Below are positions 1 to 11,774 of a stretch of DNA of 64,000 nt, in pieces (positions within the stretch are counted from its first letter, which is position 1; every line of letters starts with the position of its first letter). This DNA comes from Cristatella mucedo (Eukaryota; Bryozoa; Phylactolaemata; Cristatellidae): NCBI GenBank assembly GCA_009760855.2, contig WPIO01000006.1, positions 4,582,501 to 4,646,500 on the forward strand. The letters are read 5' to 3'. The position numbers and the translations under genes were made by a program. The notes beneath the pieces are model-generated. The model worked only from the letters and a program-made list of their open reading frames with translations, had not been told where the DNA came from and did no database searches.

Positions 1-1855
1 ACCAGCCTACTCACCTAGGTAATTTTGCCCATAGTTCACCCTTTTTTTTAGTAAGATACCACACGATGCTCATTGCCAAATCAGTACTTGGCTGGTTTGA
101 CCGAAATTCTTCTACATTCTGTTCGTTGAATCCCGTGACTGAAAGTGACTAAAGAATGTGTTAGTATGTTTAAAAATAAAGTCTTCGTGTAACGACGCTA
201 CAAAAAACTCGAGTCAGACTAACGCATTGCACACTTTATGCTACCGTGAGTGAATCGTTCAAGCTACACACTTCGCCAATAAATGGCACGGCCCCGGGCT
301 CTTGGGCCTTTTGAACTCGCAGATACTCATAGCTCTTGCTACCCATTGCTAGTGCTTTCCAATATATTCAATTCACTCGGAAGAGCGTGAAATATTGCCT
401 AATATAAAATATATATATATATATACATAATATATATTAATGCCTAATAAATATTGCCTAACTTAATGATACGGTGATCGCACTCTATAAGAACGTAAGA
501 CTAGTTAGTGCTCGCTGTAATCTAGAGAATCGATAACAAGCAGCGGTGCAAAAGTCCTGGCGTCCAAAATGAATTGTTTTAAATGTCGTAAGGTCCGGCT
601 GAACAAGCGAAGCGCTTTTTTGACTCTTTTAGAATATAATCTACTAAAGATACATAAATAAGGCAAAGTTTTTACCTGCGAGCGGTCCAAGATCTTTAAG
701 CAGTGTGATACTGATGTGCCCGTACAGGCACAACTAGACTGCCCTACCACGATAGTAAGAAATAATTTGTTGTGAAGTTAGAGGGCTTTATTTAGTGACT
801 GTTACCTAGCTCAAAGCGAGGCCAAGCTTGAAGGCTAGCGATTTTTCAATTCATGCAATCATTAGAGTGATCAGATTCGGGAGATGAGGCACCAGCCGGA
901 ATAGGGCTGAATTGAATAAGACAACTATTGCATACAGGTCTTGTTAAAAGGCGGCAAGTGCTTACCGAGGCACAACGAAGCGGATACTTCCACCAAGCGT
1001 AATCTTGCTTGCTACTGTACAGTAGGCCGTATTTACTCTGAAGCGAAAGCGGAAATCGACAACGCTTTTTCCAGCTCCACTGCCAATCAGACGAAGGGTC
1101 GGCTTTGACTCGCACACAACTGGATAGCTAGTAATCATATTCCTCATTAAGATGTTCATCTTGTTGATTGATAATCCCATCAAAGAAATAGACTTTCTGC
1201 AATCATGAATTGTCTGAAAATGAACTCTTGATCTTTCTGAGAGTAAACGTGCAATGCACGTGCGTTTGCAGTAAGCATAATCTTTTTTCCACGTTAGGAG
1301 ACCCTAGGCTTTAGACGAGAGGCTGATACCGCTTTCAAGTATCATAATTCACATAAAGCACTAGCATCCCAATAAATGAAATTAAATAGGTGCTAATATA
1401 AGCATTCATAAAGCAACAAAACATATTTACCAGCACTTTGCATGCTCTGGAAACTAGAGGAGCCAATTTATTGCTGATAACACGAACAAATTTAGCGCGT
1501 ACGAGCACACAAAAGACAACTCACGTGACTCTAGAAAAAGCAGTGAGGAGTGGGTGGGATTTAGCTTCTCTTTAATTTCATGAAGCCTTCGCTTTAGTAT
1601 CATGCGGCATCATGGTTTGGCCCCACATGATTAACGTTTTCACCTCGAACCAAGGTCAAGGTGAATTCATTTGATGATCGAGGTCATGGAATTGCACCCA
1701 CTGCACATTTGAATCACCTGAATAGAGACGAATTTCTGTTTGGACGCCATACAATTAAAGTCAGACTAAATATCCGCAAGACCCGTAGATATCAAGTCCC
1801 ACGCTCTCGCACAATGAGAACAGGAGGTTTCCACGAGCGGTTAGGTTCTTCATAA
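1..1855. other. No recognisable feature
   Basis: Mixed-composition DNA with only a short (AT)n at 410-425. Open frames up to 89 codons show no domain, splice structure or similarity. Confidence 0.6.
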
Positions 1856-1859
1856 AGGC

Positions 1860-2300
1860 ACAATCAACGACCCGATTTGGATGTGCGGTAGTATGACGGG
1901 AAGCCTTGTTAAGAAATATCTCAGATAGGAAGGCCAGAGAAAAATAGTAGAGACCTCAAATTTATTCACAGAATAGTTGACCCTATACGCTGCCTGTATG
2001 GGAGCCAGTGCAGGTAAGTGAGAAAAATGGTAAAATGAGGCACTTGAGACTTTTGCGGTAGAAAGGCTTAGCTGCCGGGTTTGGCATTAACAGCTTTTAT
2101 ATAGCAAAAGCAGAAAAACTGCAAAAGTTACTAAATTCTACCCAGTATGTCACAAATGTATAGACCAGCCTTGCTGCGGTAACCTTATCCAAGTAACCTA
2201 GAATTATTGCAACTTTACGTAGCTGAAAGTAGGTTATGAGCTACAAACTTGTTCCCGTGACTAATAAGTTGGTCTCATGTTCACTTAACTTCAGAAAGAT
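1860..2300 (-). mobile_element. Old diverged L2 LINE fragment
   Basis: Plus-strand landmarks of minus-oriented L2 are recognisable: agccagtgcaggtaagtgag, aggcttagctgccgggttt, tcacaaatgtatagacca and tacgtagctgaaagtagg. They occur in the L2 order with many indels and no open frame. Confidence 0.65.
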
Positions 2301-2344
2301 TGGCTCTATCCAAGTAGAAATTTTAGTAATACATTCTCCAGGAA

Positions 2345-2870
2345 TCTAAGAGAGAGAGAGACCGAGACAGTGGCAGAGAGACAGAGAGAGACAAAGAGAC
2401 AGAGACAGAGAGAGACAGAGAGAGACAGAGACAGAGACAGAGACAGAGAGAGACGGAGTGACATTGAGTGACAGACAAAGAGAGAGACAATGAGAGACAG
2501 AGAGAGACAGAAAGACAGAGAAAGACAGAGAGAGACGGAGAGAGACAGAGAGAGAGACGGAGATACATAGAAACAGACAGAGACAGACAGAGACGGACAG
2601 AGACGGACAGAGACGGACAGAGACGGACAGAGACGGACAGAGACGGACAGAGATGGACAGAGACGGACAGAGACGGACAGAGACGGACAGAGACGGACAG
2701 AGATGGACAGAGACGGACAGATACAGACAGATGCAGACAGATGTAGACAGATACAGACAGATACAGACGGAGAGAGACGGAGAGAGACAGGGAGAGAGAC
2801 AGAGAGAGACACAGAGAGAGAGAGACAGAGAGGGAGACAGAGAGGGAGACAGAGACAGACAGAGAGATAT
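2345..2870. repeat. GAGACA-rich simple repeat with a 10-bp minisatellite core
   Basis: Variants of AGAGACAG fill 2,345-2,580. From 2,580 to about 2,720 the unit becomes GACAGAGACG, repeated about thirteen times with few changes, then GACAGATACA and GAGAGA variants. The strand is almost pure purine plus C. The long open frames of Ser/Leu/Val or Arg/Asp/Thr in both directions are artefacts. Confidence 0.92.
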
Positions 2871-3289
2871 GCTGGCAGAGATACTAGAAGGCTTGGTAGG
2901 ATTGCACACGGACAGCTACTGTCTTGAGCATGAACGACGAAAAGAAGTGGAATGAAAACGAATCTTTTGTTTACCCAGTGTATATAAGACTCGCTGGAGG
3001 ACCATCGGACATTTACATTTTTTCTTCGAATACTCACCTTGTGATGCAATATAAAACCATTGTAGAACAATGCCGATGAGACCTCGAAGAGACGCTAAGC
3101 ACTTAAAAAACAAATTTGACGTTCAATCAAGTCAAAGGTTACTGATAAATCTAGCAAAACTAGAAGTGAGACTCTTCCTAAGTCTGCATGCCTGAGAAGA
3201 TTATAGTAATAACCTCGCATTTGTGCTGACTCAGTGGAATGAATTGCTCGAAAACCTGTCTGGAACTAATTTTCTCGGTTTGAGGTCAG

Positions 3290-3720
3290 TTTAGAATTTT
3301 AACTGGTCTGATGCCAATCTTTGCAGAGCTCGTTGATGGGAACGGCAATAGAGAGACTAGAAGTAGATGGGTAATCTCTGGGTCTAATGTTGACTTCATT
3401 TAGAGTGGCCTCCTTAACAAAGATCAAGGTCAGGATTTGAGACCAAGGAAGCGTGTTTCACATTTTTCTGTGGGTCAGTAGTAAATCAAGGCCCTCTCAG
3501 ATGGAGGGCAGTTTGCGTGAGATCTAGATGGCTAGTAATCTTCTTCTAGCGAAAGATAGACTACGAGATGATATTAGCAGAAGCAGGCTTGACGATGGAC
3601 ATTGAAGTAGAGCAAGCAATGGAGGTGGAAGATTTCAGCAAGTTTTTTAGATGAAGAGCTCTCTGATCTTGTCGATCTTGTTTGACAAATAAGCTGTATC
3701 AGCAATCAAGTTGATCACAG
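3290..3720 (-). mobile_element. Old L2 LINE fragment (region upstream of RT)
   Basis: The segment resembles the DNA near 36,160-36,560 (gtggcctccttaacaaag, gcaggcttgatgg). Near 3,672 it carries gatcttgtcgatcttg, parallel to the FVQKIDKIR-coding stretch of the copy near 48,010. It is badly decayed. Confidence 0.5.
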
Positions 3721-4284
3721 TAAAGATGGCTAGGTATGGTTATGACTTGGGTCAATTTAAGGAAACTGTTGATGGTCGAAATCCCCATTGTTGGATGTTT
3801 TATCTATGACTCCTTCTAGTTCTTATAGAAACTGTACTCGGTCTTTGCTAGGAGAGAGATATATATGACTTGCACTATTTCTTGTTGGCCATAGAAAACA
3901 GTAACTGGCCCTTATTGTATGCACTCTACTGTAGGCTTTCCCTTAGCACTCTTGCTAGTTTGTATTCTGCAGTAAGCCACACGCTATCTGGCCATGGGGG
4001 AACAATCTTCTTAGGCAGAGGAACAAATTCATCTACAATATCCACATACATTGCACCATAGAGGATGGACCAGATGAAGCAGTTGGCCGATGCAACGAAT
4101 ATTTCATTGGGTAAACAGCTGCAACGCAACATCAATTTTGTTAGGCTTTTTGAGATATCTTATTGGACTCTCAAACTACTCGTTTTTGTGACATTTTATC
4201 TGGCTGGCATTTGTAAGTGTAGTGGCAATGAGAAACAGTTAGTCGAGTATAGAAAGCACGTAAGATAAAGTTATCAACTGCGTA

Positions 4285-4985
4285 GTCTAGACTTCTGCAA
4301 CTCACTGCCTACTGGCCTACCGGCATGTGCGATCAGGCGATTGCACCTGGTGCAAAACTCCGCAGCTAGGCTTGTCTGTCGTGAGCGTCGCAGTTGCCAC
4401 ATCACACCACTTCTCGCCGACTTGCACTGGTTACCAGTCAAGTAACGGATTGACTTCAAGGTTTTGTCGCTCACTTTTAGGTCACTTCATTCTTTGAGTC
4501 CAGCCTATCTCTCAGATCTACTCCCCCAACTGGCCAAGCGTCGTACCACCCACTTTTCGGAATCCAACAATCTACCAATACCTCGTACAAACCTCAAATC
4601 CTTTGGAGACCTTGAATTTAGTTCGAATGCTCCTAAATCCTGGAATTCACTCCCGACATGCTTCACAACATCCCCTGACCTGACCACATTTAAAAAAAAC
4701 TTTTTAATAACACACCTATTTAGGACAGCATTTAGTGAGTCCCTGCAATTCTTCCTTCATGTGCTTATGCGAGCTGACACTGAGCATGCTGCGACAAACC
4801 ACATTTGCATGCTGACTCTATGCATGTCACCCCTAACCATGATATTCATGTTGTATTTTTATCAAGCATGATATTACTCACCATTCAATTGCATTTCCCT
4901 TTACAGCAAATTTAAAGAGCCTAGAAATATTGAGTTCCCTGATGGCGCTTTATTAAGTGCATTATTATTATTATTATAGTCAGCT
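4285..4985 (+). mobile_element. L2 LINE, plus-strand 5'-truncated copy
   Basis: Translation shows LDFCNSLPTGLPACAIRRL-like sequence from about 4,290, LTFRSLHSLSPAYLSDLLP and HLFRTAFSESL near 4,730. A 3' UTR follows, ending in a degenerate hairpin (aaagagcctag / ggcgctttatt) and (ATT)n at about 4,965. Confidence 0.9.
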
Positions 4986-5109
4986 AATCCTATTACCAAT
5001 TTGTCAGTCGATGATTGTCTCACGCTGCTCCACGTAGGATGTTATTTTGATAACTTAACCTCTGATACGACATTATCACATGCAGGCAGTCAATTCTTCA
5101 TACACTTGC

Positions 5110-5222
5110 TGCCATGGTTTGCTTCCTAACGCGTTTTCATTAATATCTGAAGACAGCTTTTGGCGTGAAAAAAGTGTGTCGGGTCTGAGCATTGTGCAGA
5201 ATTCCTGCCCGAACTCTAAGCG
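5110..5222 (+). repeat. Dispersed repeat R1, copy 1
   Basis: gaagacagcttttggcgtga, ggtctgagcattgtgcagaa and ttcctgcccgaactctaag recur in order at 6,045-6,140. The family is not recognised. Confidence 0.75.
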
Positions 5223-5282
5223 CCTTAATAATCGCTGCCTCCGAGTAGACCTTGGCATTTGTGGCTATCTTTCTTTTTTACT

Positions 5283-5400
5283 TGTGTATCCCCCTATGAG
5301 AACCGAATCGCTATCCCGGCGCTTCACATGTGCTGCAGGGATTGAGCCCGTGACCTCTGTCCTTAAAAGCGTGATCCTTAACCTCCTGGGCCAAACCCGA
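5283..5400 (-). mobile_element. SINE-A copy
   Basis: The minus strand reads ggcccaggaggttaaggatc (A-box head), ggtcacgggctcaatccctg (B box) and gtgaagcgccgggatagcga, with gttctcatagggg at the truncated 3' end. Confidence 0.75.
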
Positions 5401-5785
5401 GTTCATTTAGATCCCTGATGTTCTCTCCAGCCATCTGCAGCACTTGTTGAAGGTTACCGACTAGACAACAGCGTAATCAGTCGCATGCATTCCTCACTTC
5501 ATCGTAACCGAGTATCGTAACCGAGCGGGAGCTGGCTTGACACGCACATCCGTGTGTGCATCTCAGTAGCGTTTTTTAATTTAAAGTTGCATAGAGAGCC
5601 AGATTAGTAGCTGGACGTCATGGCTGCCAGGTCAGCAGTCGGACGTAACGTTTGTTGAATAGAGATGAATTCAGAAATGATTTAAGAATGAAGGTGCCGT
5701 TAAGCTGACGAACTAAGGAAGCACCAACAACAGTCACGAAGCATGCAAGCCAGCAGGCAACCGTGAAGAGGATCAGTGTGAATTT

Positions 5786-5932
5786 GTGTGCGTGCGTGCG
5801 TGTGCGCGTGTGCGCGTGTGCGCGTGTGCGCGTGTGCGCGTGTGCGCGTGTGCGCGTGTGCGCGTGTGCGCGTGTGCGCGTGTGCGCGTGTGCGCGTGTG
5901 CGCGTGTGCGTGTGTGCGTGTGTGCGTGTGTG

Positions 5933-6002
<70 letters not shown>

Positions 6003-6027
6003 CGCGTGTGTGTGTGTGTGTGTGTAT
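5786..6027. repeat. Alternating purine-pyrimidine tract (TGTGCGCG)n(GT)n
   Basis: About 110 bp of TGTGCGCG octamers pass into (GT)n and then a GCGCGCGC patch at 5,995-6,006. Strict purine-pyrimidine alternation makes this a strong candidate for left-handed DNA. Confidence 0.92.
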
Positions 6028-6044
6028 GTTATCAGTGGTGTGCT

Positions 6045-6142
6045 TGCTAACGCATTTTCTCTTATTTTCTGAAGACAGCTTTCAGCGTGAAAAGTGTGTA
6101 TTAGGTCTGAGCATCATTCAGACTTCCTGCCCGAACTGATAG
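6045..6142 (+). repeat. Dispersed repeat R1, copy 2
   Basis: gaagacagctttcagcgtga, ggtctgagcatcattcagac and ttcctgcccgaactgatag match copy 1 in the same orientation, immediately after the GT-rich tract. Confidence 0.75.
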
Positions 6143-6584
6143 GGTCTAGTGAACCATGTGCCTACACGAGCAAGCGACGGAAAACGACTATACAAAATTA
6201 TATTCTGTGTCAGATTAAAGGATTATATAGTGAGCTTTGAGAGCTAATAGAAGCGGATCCAAAACTCAGTTATCATGGAAGCAGATGGTTCTCTTACCTC
6301 ACTATGGACAAAGTGCTCGGTCGCCTTGGATTGAAGCTGCTCCTACTCCGCCGTCTAAATCTTTGTGCCCAGTATCGGTCGCCATTTATTCCCGTGACGA
6401 ACTGTGCCGATTCAAAGTCACTTCGAGATCTACAGCTCTGGCTAGCATCGTCTGTTACAACCAAATCTCGCTCAACGAGTGGCTGCACCAAATACTACAT
6501 ATGCAAAGTAAATTGAGATCTCAAGCAGGGAGTACGGAATTACACATTTTAAAGTTGGGTATAAAGGCCGATTCTACAATACAG

Positions 6585-7270
6585 CAATAATAATAGTAAT
6601 TAAACATCTAAAAAGTCCACAGAAAAATATCTCCGTTTATGGGCTCTTTCCAAATGCTGAAAAAAATATCTCAAATATTTGGTGATCAACTGCTCAGAGT
6701 AGGCATCAATTAATACACGAAAGATAGATCAACACCTCAGAGTAGGCATCCATTAATACAAGAAAGATAGATTGCACGGACACAGTGAGTTATGCAAGGA
6801 CCAAGTACGTTTTAGCTTCCTTTTAGCTGTAGCCAAATCTAAGGATTTCGTGACTTAAGTGGGTAGTAAGTTTCAAGTTTTGAGAGCATACAGGCCACCT
6901 TGAACAGTCTCTAAAGTTATATGAGGTTTGATATATTCGCAGCTTACTCAGTTTAGTCAGAAGGCCCGGCGATGCGATGCCTACTCTGATTGATAAGTAA
7001 TTCGCAAAGGTCGGCCGGAGCAATCGAACGGCAAAGTCTTGAAGTCGATGTGCTGCTTTTTTGGGGGGCTAGGGCGTGTCGGTAAGAAGTGATCAGTTGC
7101 GATGTTCACAATAAGCAAGCCTAGCTGCAGAAGTTTTCACATAATCAAACCATCTTATTGCACAGTTAGGAAGACGTGCACGTACTGAGTTATTATAGAA
7201 GCATTAAAGAACTCATGATGAGATTTCGCAAAAGGATTCAGCTTTGCTATGATATCGTTATCGAAGCTAC
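6585..7270 (-). mobile_element. Old diverged L2 LINE fragment
   Basis: A degraded AAT-rich tail near 6,588 is followed by L2-like landmarks: gtcttgaagtcgatgtgctg, ggtaagaagtgatcag and aagcaagcctagctgcaga. They match the L2 ORF region encoding LLADLHWLPVKQRIDFK but with many changes. Confidence 0.65.
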
Positions 7271-7539
7271 CAATTTCTTGTCTATGTTGGCTCAAACTTG
7301 GCTGGTTAAATAATAGTAATTGTATTTTAATGATAATGAGAAATTTGTATAAACCACTTAGTGCACTAACTATTTTTTAGGTATTTGTATACGCTAAATT
7401 GAATGATGAACTAAGTGATCATCTTGTGAAAAATCATTCTCAAGCAAGTAACCCATATTGCAAGCTGGTACTATTGAGAGAGAGATCATTACCCAGCCAA
7501 CTTATATTTTAGGATTTTCAAATTCTAAATATAATCAGA

Positions 7540-7625
7540 AAGTAAAAATCCAAAATGCTCCTCGAAAGAGGTTGAGTTCTCTGAGGGCGCTTTCAGGGCT
7601 GTTATTACCATTGTTATTATTAAAA
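7540..7625 (+). repeat. Isolated L2/SINE 3' tail
   Basis: aaagaggttgagttctctga and gggcgctttcagggc, then an ATT-rich tail, mark a short 3'-terminal fragment; the 5' half of the hairpin is changed. Confidence 0.7.
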
Positions 7626-7755
7626 ACCGATGAGCATCAAAACCTAGCCTCTTTTCCGTTTGTCAGATTCAAAGTCGCTCACATAGCTCATTCATACGCA
7701 GTAACAGGAGCGGAGCTTGTAATCGCAATCTCTGAAAGGAGAAGGATGAACTTAC

Positions 7756-7894
7756 CTTAACGAACCTATGCTCACACTCATTAGTCCGAATAAAGTCTGC
7801 TCTTCTGCAACAAAAGCGCTAAAAATGAATCCACCAGTAGCGTTTTCACGTGCGACCGCGGTGACTGACGGAAAACGAAACCGCACGTGAAACA
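7756..7894 (-). other. Possible unassigned exon
   Basis: The minus strand has tttctctatag before 7,894 and TTAAG|GTAAGT after 7,756, enclosing 139 nt open in one frame (FHVRFRFPSVTAV, FIFSAFVAEEQTLFGLMS). The same frame stays open to 8,165. No family is recognised and no partner exon was found. Confidence 0.25.
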
Positions 7895-8539
7895 CTATAG
7901 AGAAACACAAAATGTAAATACAGAGTAACTTGGGTGCGTAGCCTGTAATATATTCCTTGGTGCGCTCTAGGTTAAAATATTTGTTGTCATGTGTAGCAAA
8001 GTCAATGCGGTACTCATCAACCTGATATGATAGGCGTGCACATGCAGCTGTTTCTTTGGTCGCTAATACACGGGTAAACTCAGTGAACCTCGGCTGCTGT
8101 TTCCTCGCTTGCGCTTCGTTTGCGCTTTGGAGCCCTTTGCCGCCCCCCCCCTCCCCTCTGTGCATCCGAGACTACGGACACGTGACAGCTTGCAGCAATA
8201 CGATGATATCTATGAGCGGAAGTTTCCGTGCTTCACCTCCAAGCCCTTGGATGGGGCTGAAAAAGGGAGGATTGATTGTGTGGGAAAAAAGAGATTCGTT
8301 GTGAGCACTCGGCCCACATCCTGCATGCAACTATGAGCCGGTAAACTTCAACTTGAAACCCTAGATTTTCGCACGGAAAATGCAAATTTAATCTCTCGAC
8401 ATCTCCAGTCACGTTCTTCCGCACCTTATCAGACGCATGCTCGCACCACGCAGTTAGCGCTCTCAATGCATCTCTTGTTCGAGCATTTGAGCTTCCCAAA
8501 AGGCGACCGTAGGCAGTGCAACGATTTTTCACTTTTCAC

Positions 8540-9810
8540 TGTTTCAGTTCAATATTATTTCCAAGTAAAGGCAAGCTATTATTACTCCTTAAGTTTAAAT
8601 TGAATTTGTTACCTTAACATTGCCTAGTTTAGCATGTGCAGCTTTATGTTCTAGTTAAAATCTGAGTAAATGTTTTTTAATAAATTTTAAGTTTAATAAA
8701 TTTCAAGCATTTTCCGGAACCAAATGATAGCAATTTATTTAACCAAAACAGCACCGATATAATAAAGCTTGACGATAAATTTAGAGGGTATTCTCTCTGT
8801 GGCAGTTACCGAATCCACTCTTCCCGAGCACGATGTACGTGAATCCATAATTATGCTACGGACATAAGCTTGTTTAAGCATCCGATTCAAAAATACTGTT
8901 AGATGTAATGAAGTGAGCGAAGGTAACGAAATCTCTATCCAAGTTCTGTAAAAACTGCTTCAAGAGAACGAAGGGCTAGGGACATGCACGTTATCTTTCT
9001 TGGAAAAGAATGAAAAAGCATTTAAGTATTATGCATAGGCCAGCATTCTAAAGTAAACAAGTGGACGCTTACCACCAAGAGGACACCACCAGTGCTTAAG
9101 ATATTAGGTTAGTAATATGCACTTCATAATTCACAGGTGAGTAAGTTTCGCACACATGAACAAAAAGTTAAGGTTACTGGGGTGACGTGAAAGTTGGCCA
9201 GAACAGATCGACAAGGGACGGACAAAGTGTAACGCCCAAATCTTCTCTTCAGCCGTTGAAACGCTTTATGTCACTCGCTGTACTGGTGCTTACTCGTGGG
9301 TGCAGGCTGTCATGTGGGCCTACTGAAATGATAAGGCACACCGGATGCCACGAGGAGCTAATTTCGCGCTTCACGAAAATTCCTGCAGGCAAATCGCTTC
9401 GCGGTAATGAGAATCACGTGACTTAAAATAACCAGTGCAGTCGGTCGACCACAGTGCCTCAAAAATGCAGGGCACGCAAATGAGTGTTTATAAATAAGAT
9501 TTCACGAATTTGATTTTTAACTGCGATGCTGCTTAATAGCGATGGGCAAACACTTTTTTGGCGGACGAATGACGCAAAAGGCTTACCGGACTGCCGACTA
9601 ACCTTGCTTGTGCCAAAAGTGATCCTGGCTCCCTACTGGTTGGCTGAAGACTCTTCACGTGACGTGTGCTGTCAGAAACAGAACTCCCATTGTGGCTTAA
9701 ATGCTGGCTCGTTAGAGTTTCATACCCCGTAGGGAATTCAAAAACATGATTAGTGAAATTGACGAATCATCACGTTTGATGCAATGGCAAGCACCGAGGC
9801 AAATGCTTGT
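8540..9810. other. No recognisable feature
   Basis: AT-rich at 8,560-8,720, then mixed composition. Short open frames (68-79 codons) have no recognisable content. Confidence 0.55.
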
Positions 9811-9908
9811 TCGGGGTACGGACATTCGCCCCCCCCCTTTGACGTTCCCAGCGGACATTTTCTCTCCCGGACATTTCCCCCTGGGTTAGGACATTCCCCC
9901 CCCCGGTG

Positions 9909-10165
9909 TATGGTTTAGGGTTTAGGTTTTAGTGCTTAGTGTTTAGGATTTTAGGGTTTAGAGTTTTTTGGGTTTAGGGTTTAGAGTTTAGAGTTTTGGG
10001 GTTTTAGGGTTTAGGGTTTAGGGTTTAGGGTTTTTAGGGTTTAGGGTTTAGCGTTTAGGGTTTAGAGTTTAGGGTTTAGGGTTTATAGGATTTAGGGTTT
10101 AGTGTTTAGGTTTTAGGGTGTAGATTTTAGAGTTGGGTGTTTAGGGTTTTTAGGATTTTTGGATT
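9909..10165 (+). repeat. Interstitial TTTAGGG-type telomere-like repeat
   Basis: About 250 bp consist of TTTAGGG units and close variants (TTTAGGTTTTAG, TTTAGAG, TTTTAGGG), all with the G-rich strand on plus. This heptamer is the plant-type telomere repeat and differs from the usual animal TTAGGG. Degeneracy indicates an old interstitial array. Confidence 0.8.
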
Positions 10166-10493
10166 AAGGTGGGCTGCGCCTCCGCCGTCTAAATCCACAC
10201 TTGTTCATATTCCGCTCTTTAGGAAGTGTATATTAGGGAATAACTAGATCTCTTGAGCTCGAGGTATACTCAGTAGACTTTTAAGGCTTAGCGCTCATTT
10301 ACAGCAACGTGCGGCACGCTGTAGCGTGCGCCCGCTTTGACGGGTACGAACAAGTAAAGCTCGCCGCTGTCGCAGCCGCTGCAACCACCGCCGCCGCTCG
10401 CTCCATTAGAAACCATCCTTCAAATCTATCCATTCTTCTAACTATACTGAGTTAGTTTTATTTTAATAGAGCGTGAACTTCATTTGATCAAGT

Positions 10494-10620
<127 letters not shown>

Positions 10621-10649
10621 TAATCTTAGATGTACATTCGTCAACTTAA

Positions 10650-10836
10650 AAAAAATAAAAAATAAATCCTAGCTGATTAAACAGCCTCTTTTTGTATAGC
10701 GACAGAAGAGCCTTTACGGCTATCACCACCGCTTGCAGTGGCGATAAAGGATCGCCCACTGCAGGAATCGAACCCACGACCTCGGGACCGAGGTCGTGAA
10801 AGCAACCACCTTACCTAGTGTGCCATCACGGCTCAG
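10650..10836 (-). mobile_element. SINE-B: second tRNA-derived SINE family
   Basis: The minus strand reads gccgtgatggcacactaggt, aaggtggttgct (A box) and gtcgtgggttcgattcctgc (B box GGTTCGATTCC). A body then gives gggcgatcctttatcgcc, gatagccgtaaaggctctt, tgtcgctatacaaaaagagg and ctgtttaatcagctagg, with an A/T-rich end. It directly abuts the right inverted repeat at 10,838. Confidence 0.88.
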
Positions 10837-11499
10837 GGAAATGTCCAACCCTACGGGGGGATGTCGGGGGGGAATGTCCTAGAGTCCACCAGGGGGGGGG
10901 GGTAAATATCCTACAGCCGGTTGTTCTGAGAACAGCTTAGAGCACAAGAATTTAATCAATTTGAATGAATGCGCTTGCAAAACAGGTCAAATTCAGAAGT
11001 CATTGTAGACTGCTAATGTTACTGCACTTATTGTGCAAGTACATAATATTTCTAATAAAAAAAATTACGCGTTACGAAGCTATATTTTACGTCAGTTTGA
11101 CGTAGATTTTTGATAAATAAATTAGCAAGTGAACTTCTTATAAAGTTTTTGTCGAGGCAATAGCTCATTACTTGGCATCTGCGTGCCACTGCTATTTTAC
11201 GCATCTGAGCAAGCCATCAGAACTATCTTTATAATTACTCATACAAATATAGATTCATTGTTAACGTCGCATATTTTAGACACATCTGTAGAAATATGTA
11301 CTCCTTCGTAAAAATGGGATAAATTCCAAGTTGCATGACATCTGGTAAGCGATCAAAGTTGATATCTTTAATTATTGTAATAACAATAAACAAATGCTGT
11401 TTATGCAAGATAACCGATCAGTTACAACTCACAATAAGAACTTAATAATCTTGCAAAAAAGCCCCGAACGTTGAGTTGCGGTGAATTACTTGTTTACGT

Positions 11500-11770
11500 C
11501 AGCCACTTAGGACAGCATTTAGTGAGTCCCTGTGATTCGTCCTTCATGTGCTTATGCATGCTGACACTGTGCATGCTGCCACTACCACATTTGCATGCTG
11601 ACCCTGTGTATGTCACCCCTAACCATATTATTCATTTTTTTTCAAGCATGATTTTACTTACCATTCAATAGCATTTCCCTTTGCAGAAAATGTAAAGAGC
11701 CTAGAAATGGATTAAGTTCTCTGAGGGCGCTTTATCAAGTGCATTATTATTATTGTTATTATTATTAATC
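11500..11770 (+). mobile_element. L2 LINE 3' end (UTR only)
   Basis: The copy begins at cacttaggacagcatttagtg, the last codons of the L2 ORF. The GCATGC-rich 3' UTR, the hairpin (gcctagaaatgg / gagggcgcttt) and an (ATT)n tail follow. It is heavily 5'-truncated. Confidence 0.88.
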
Positions 11771-11774
11771 AGCA

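Noticed and set aside
2306-3070. 254-codon minus-strand frame rich in Ser, Leu, Val and Cys
   Set aside because: It is the translation of the GAGACA simple repeat; the opposite strand is also open, and there is no domain.
5763-6139. Frames of Cys-Val-Arg-Ala repeats
   Set aside because: Translation of the GT/GC dinucleotide tract.
10730-10836. Possible functional tRNA gene with A and B boxes
   Set aside because: The internal promoter boxes belong to SINE-B, which is repeated and lacks a tRNA cloverleaf 3' half.
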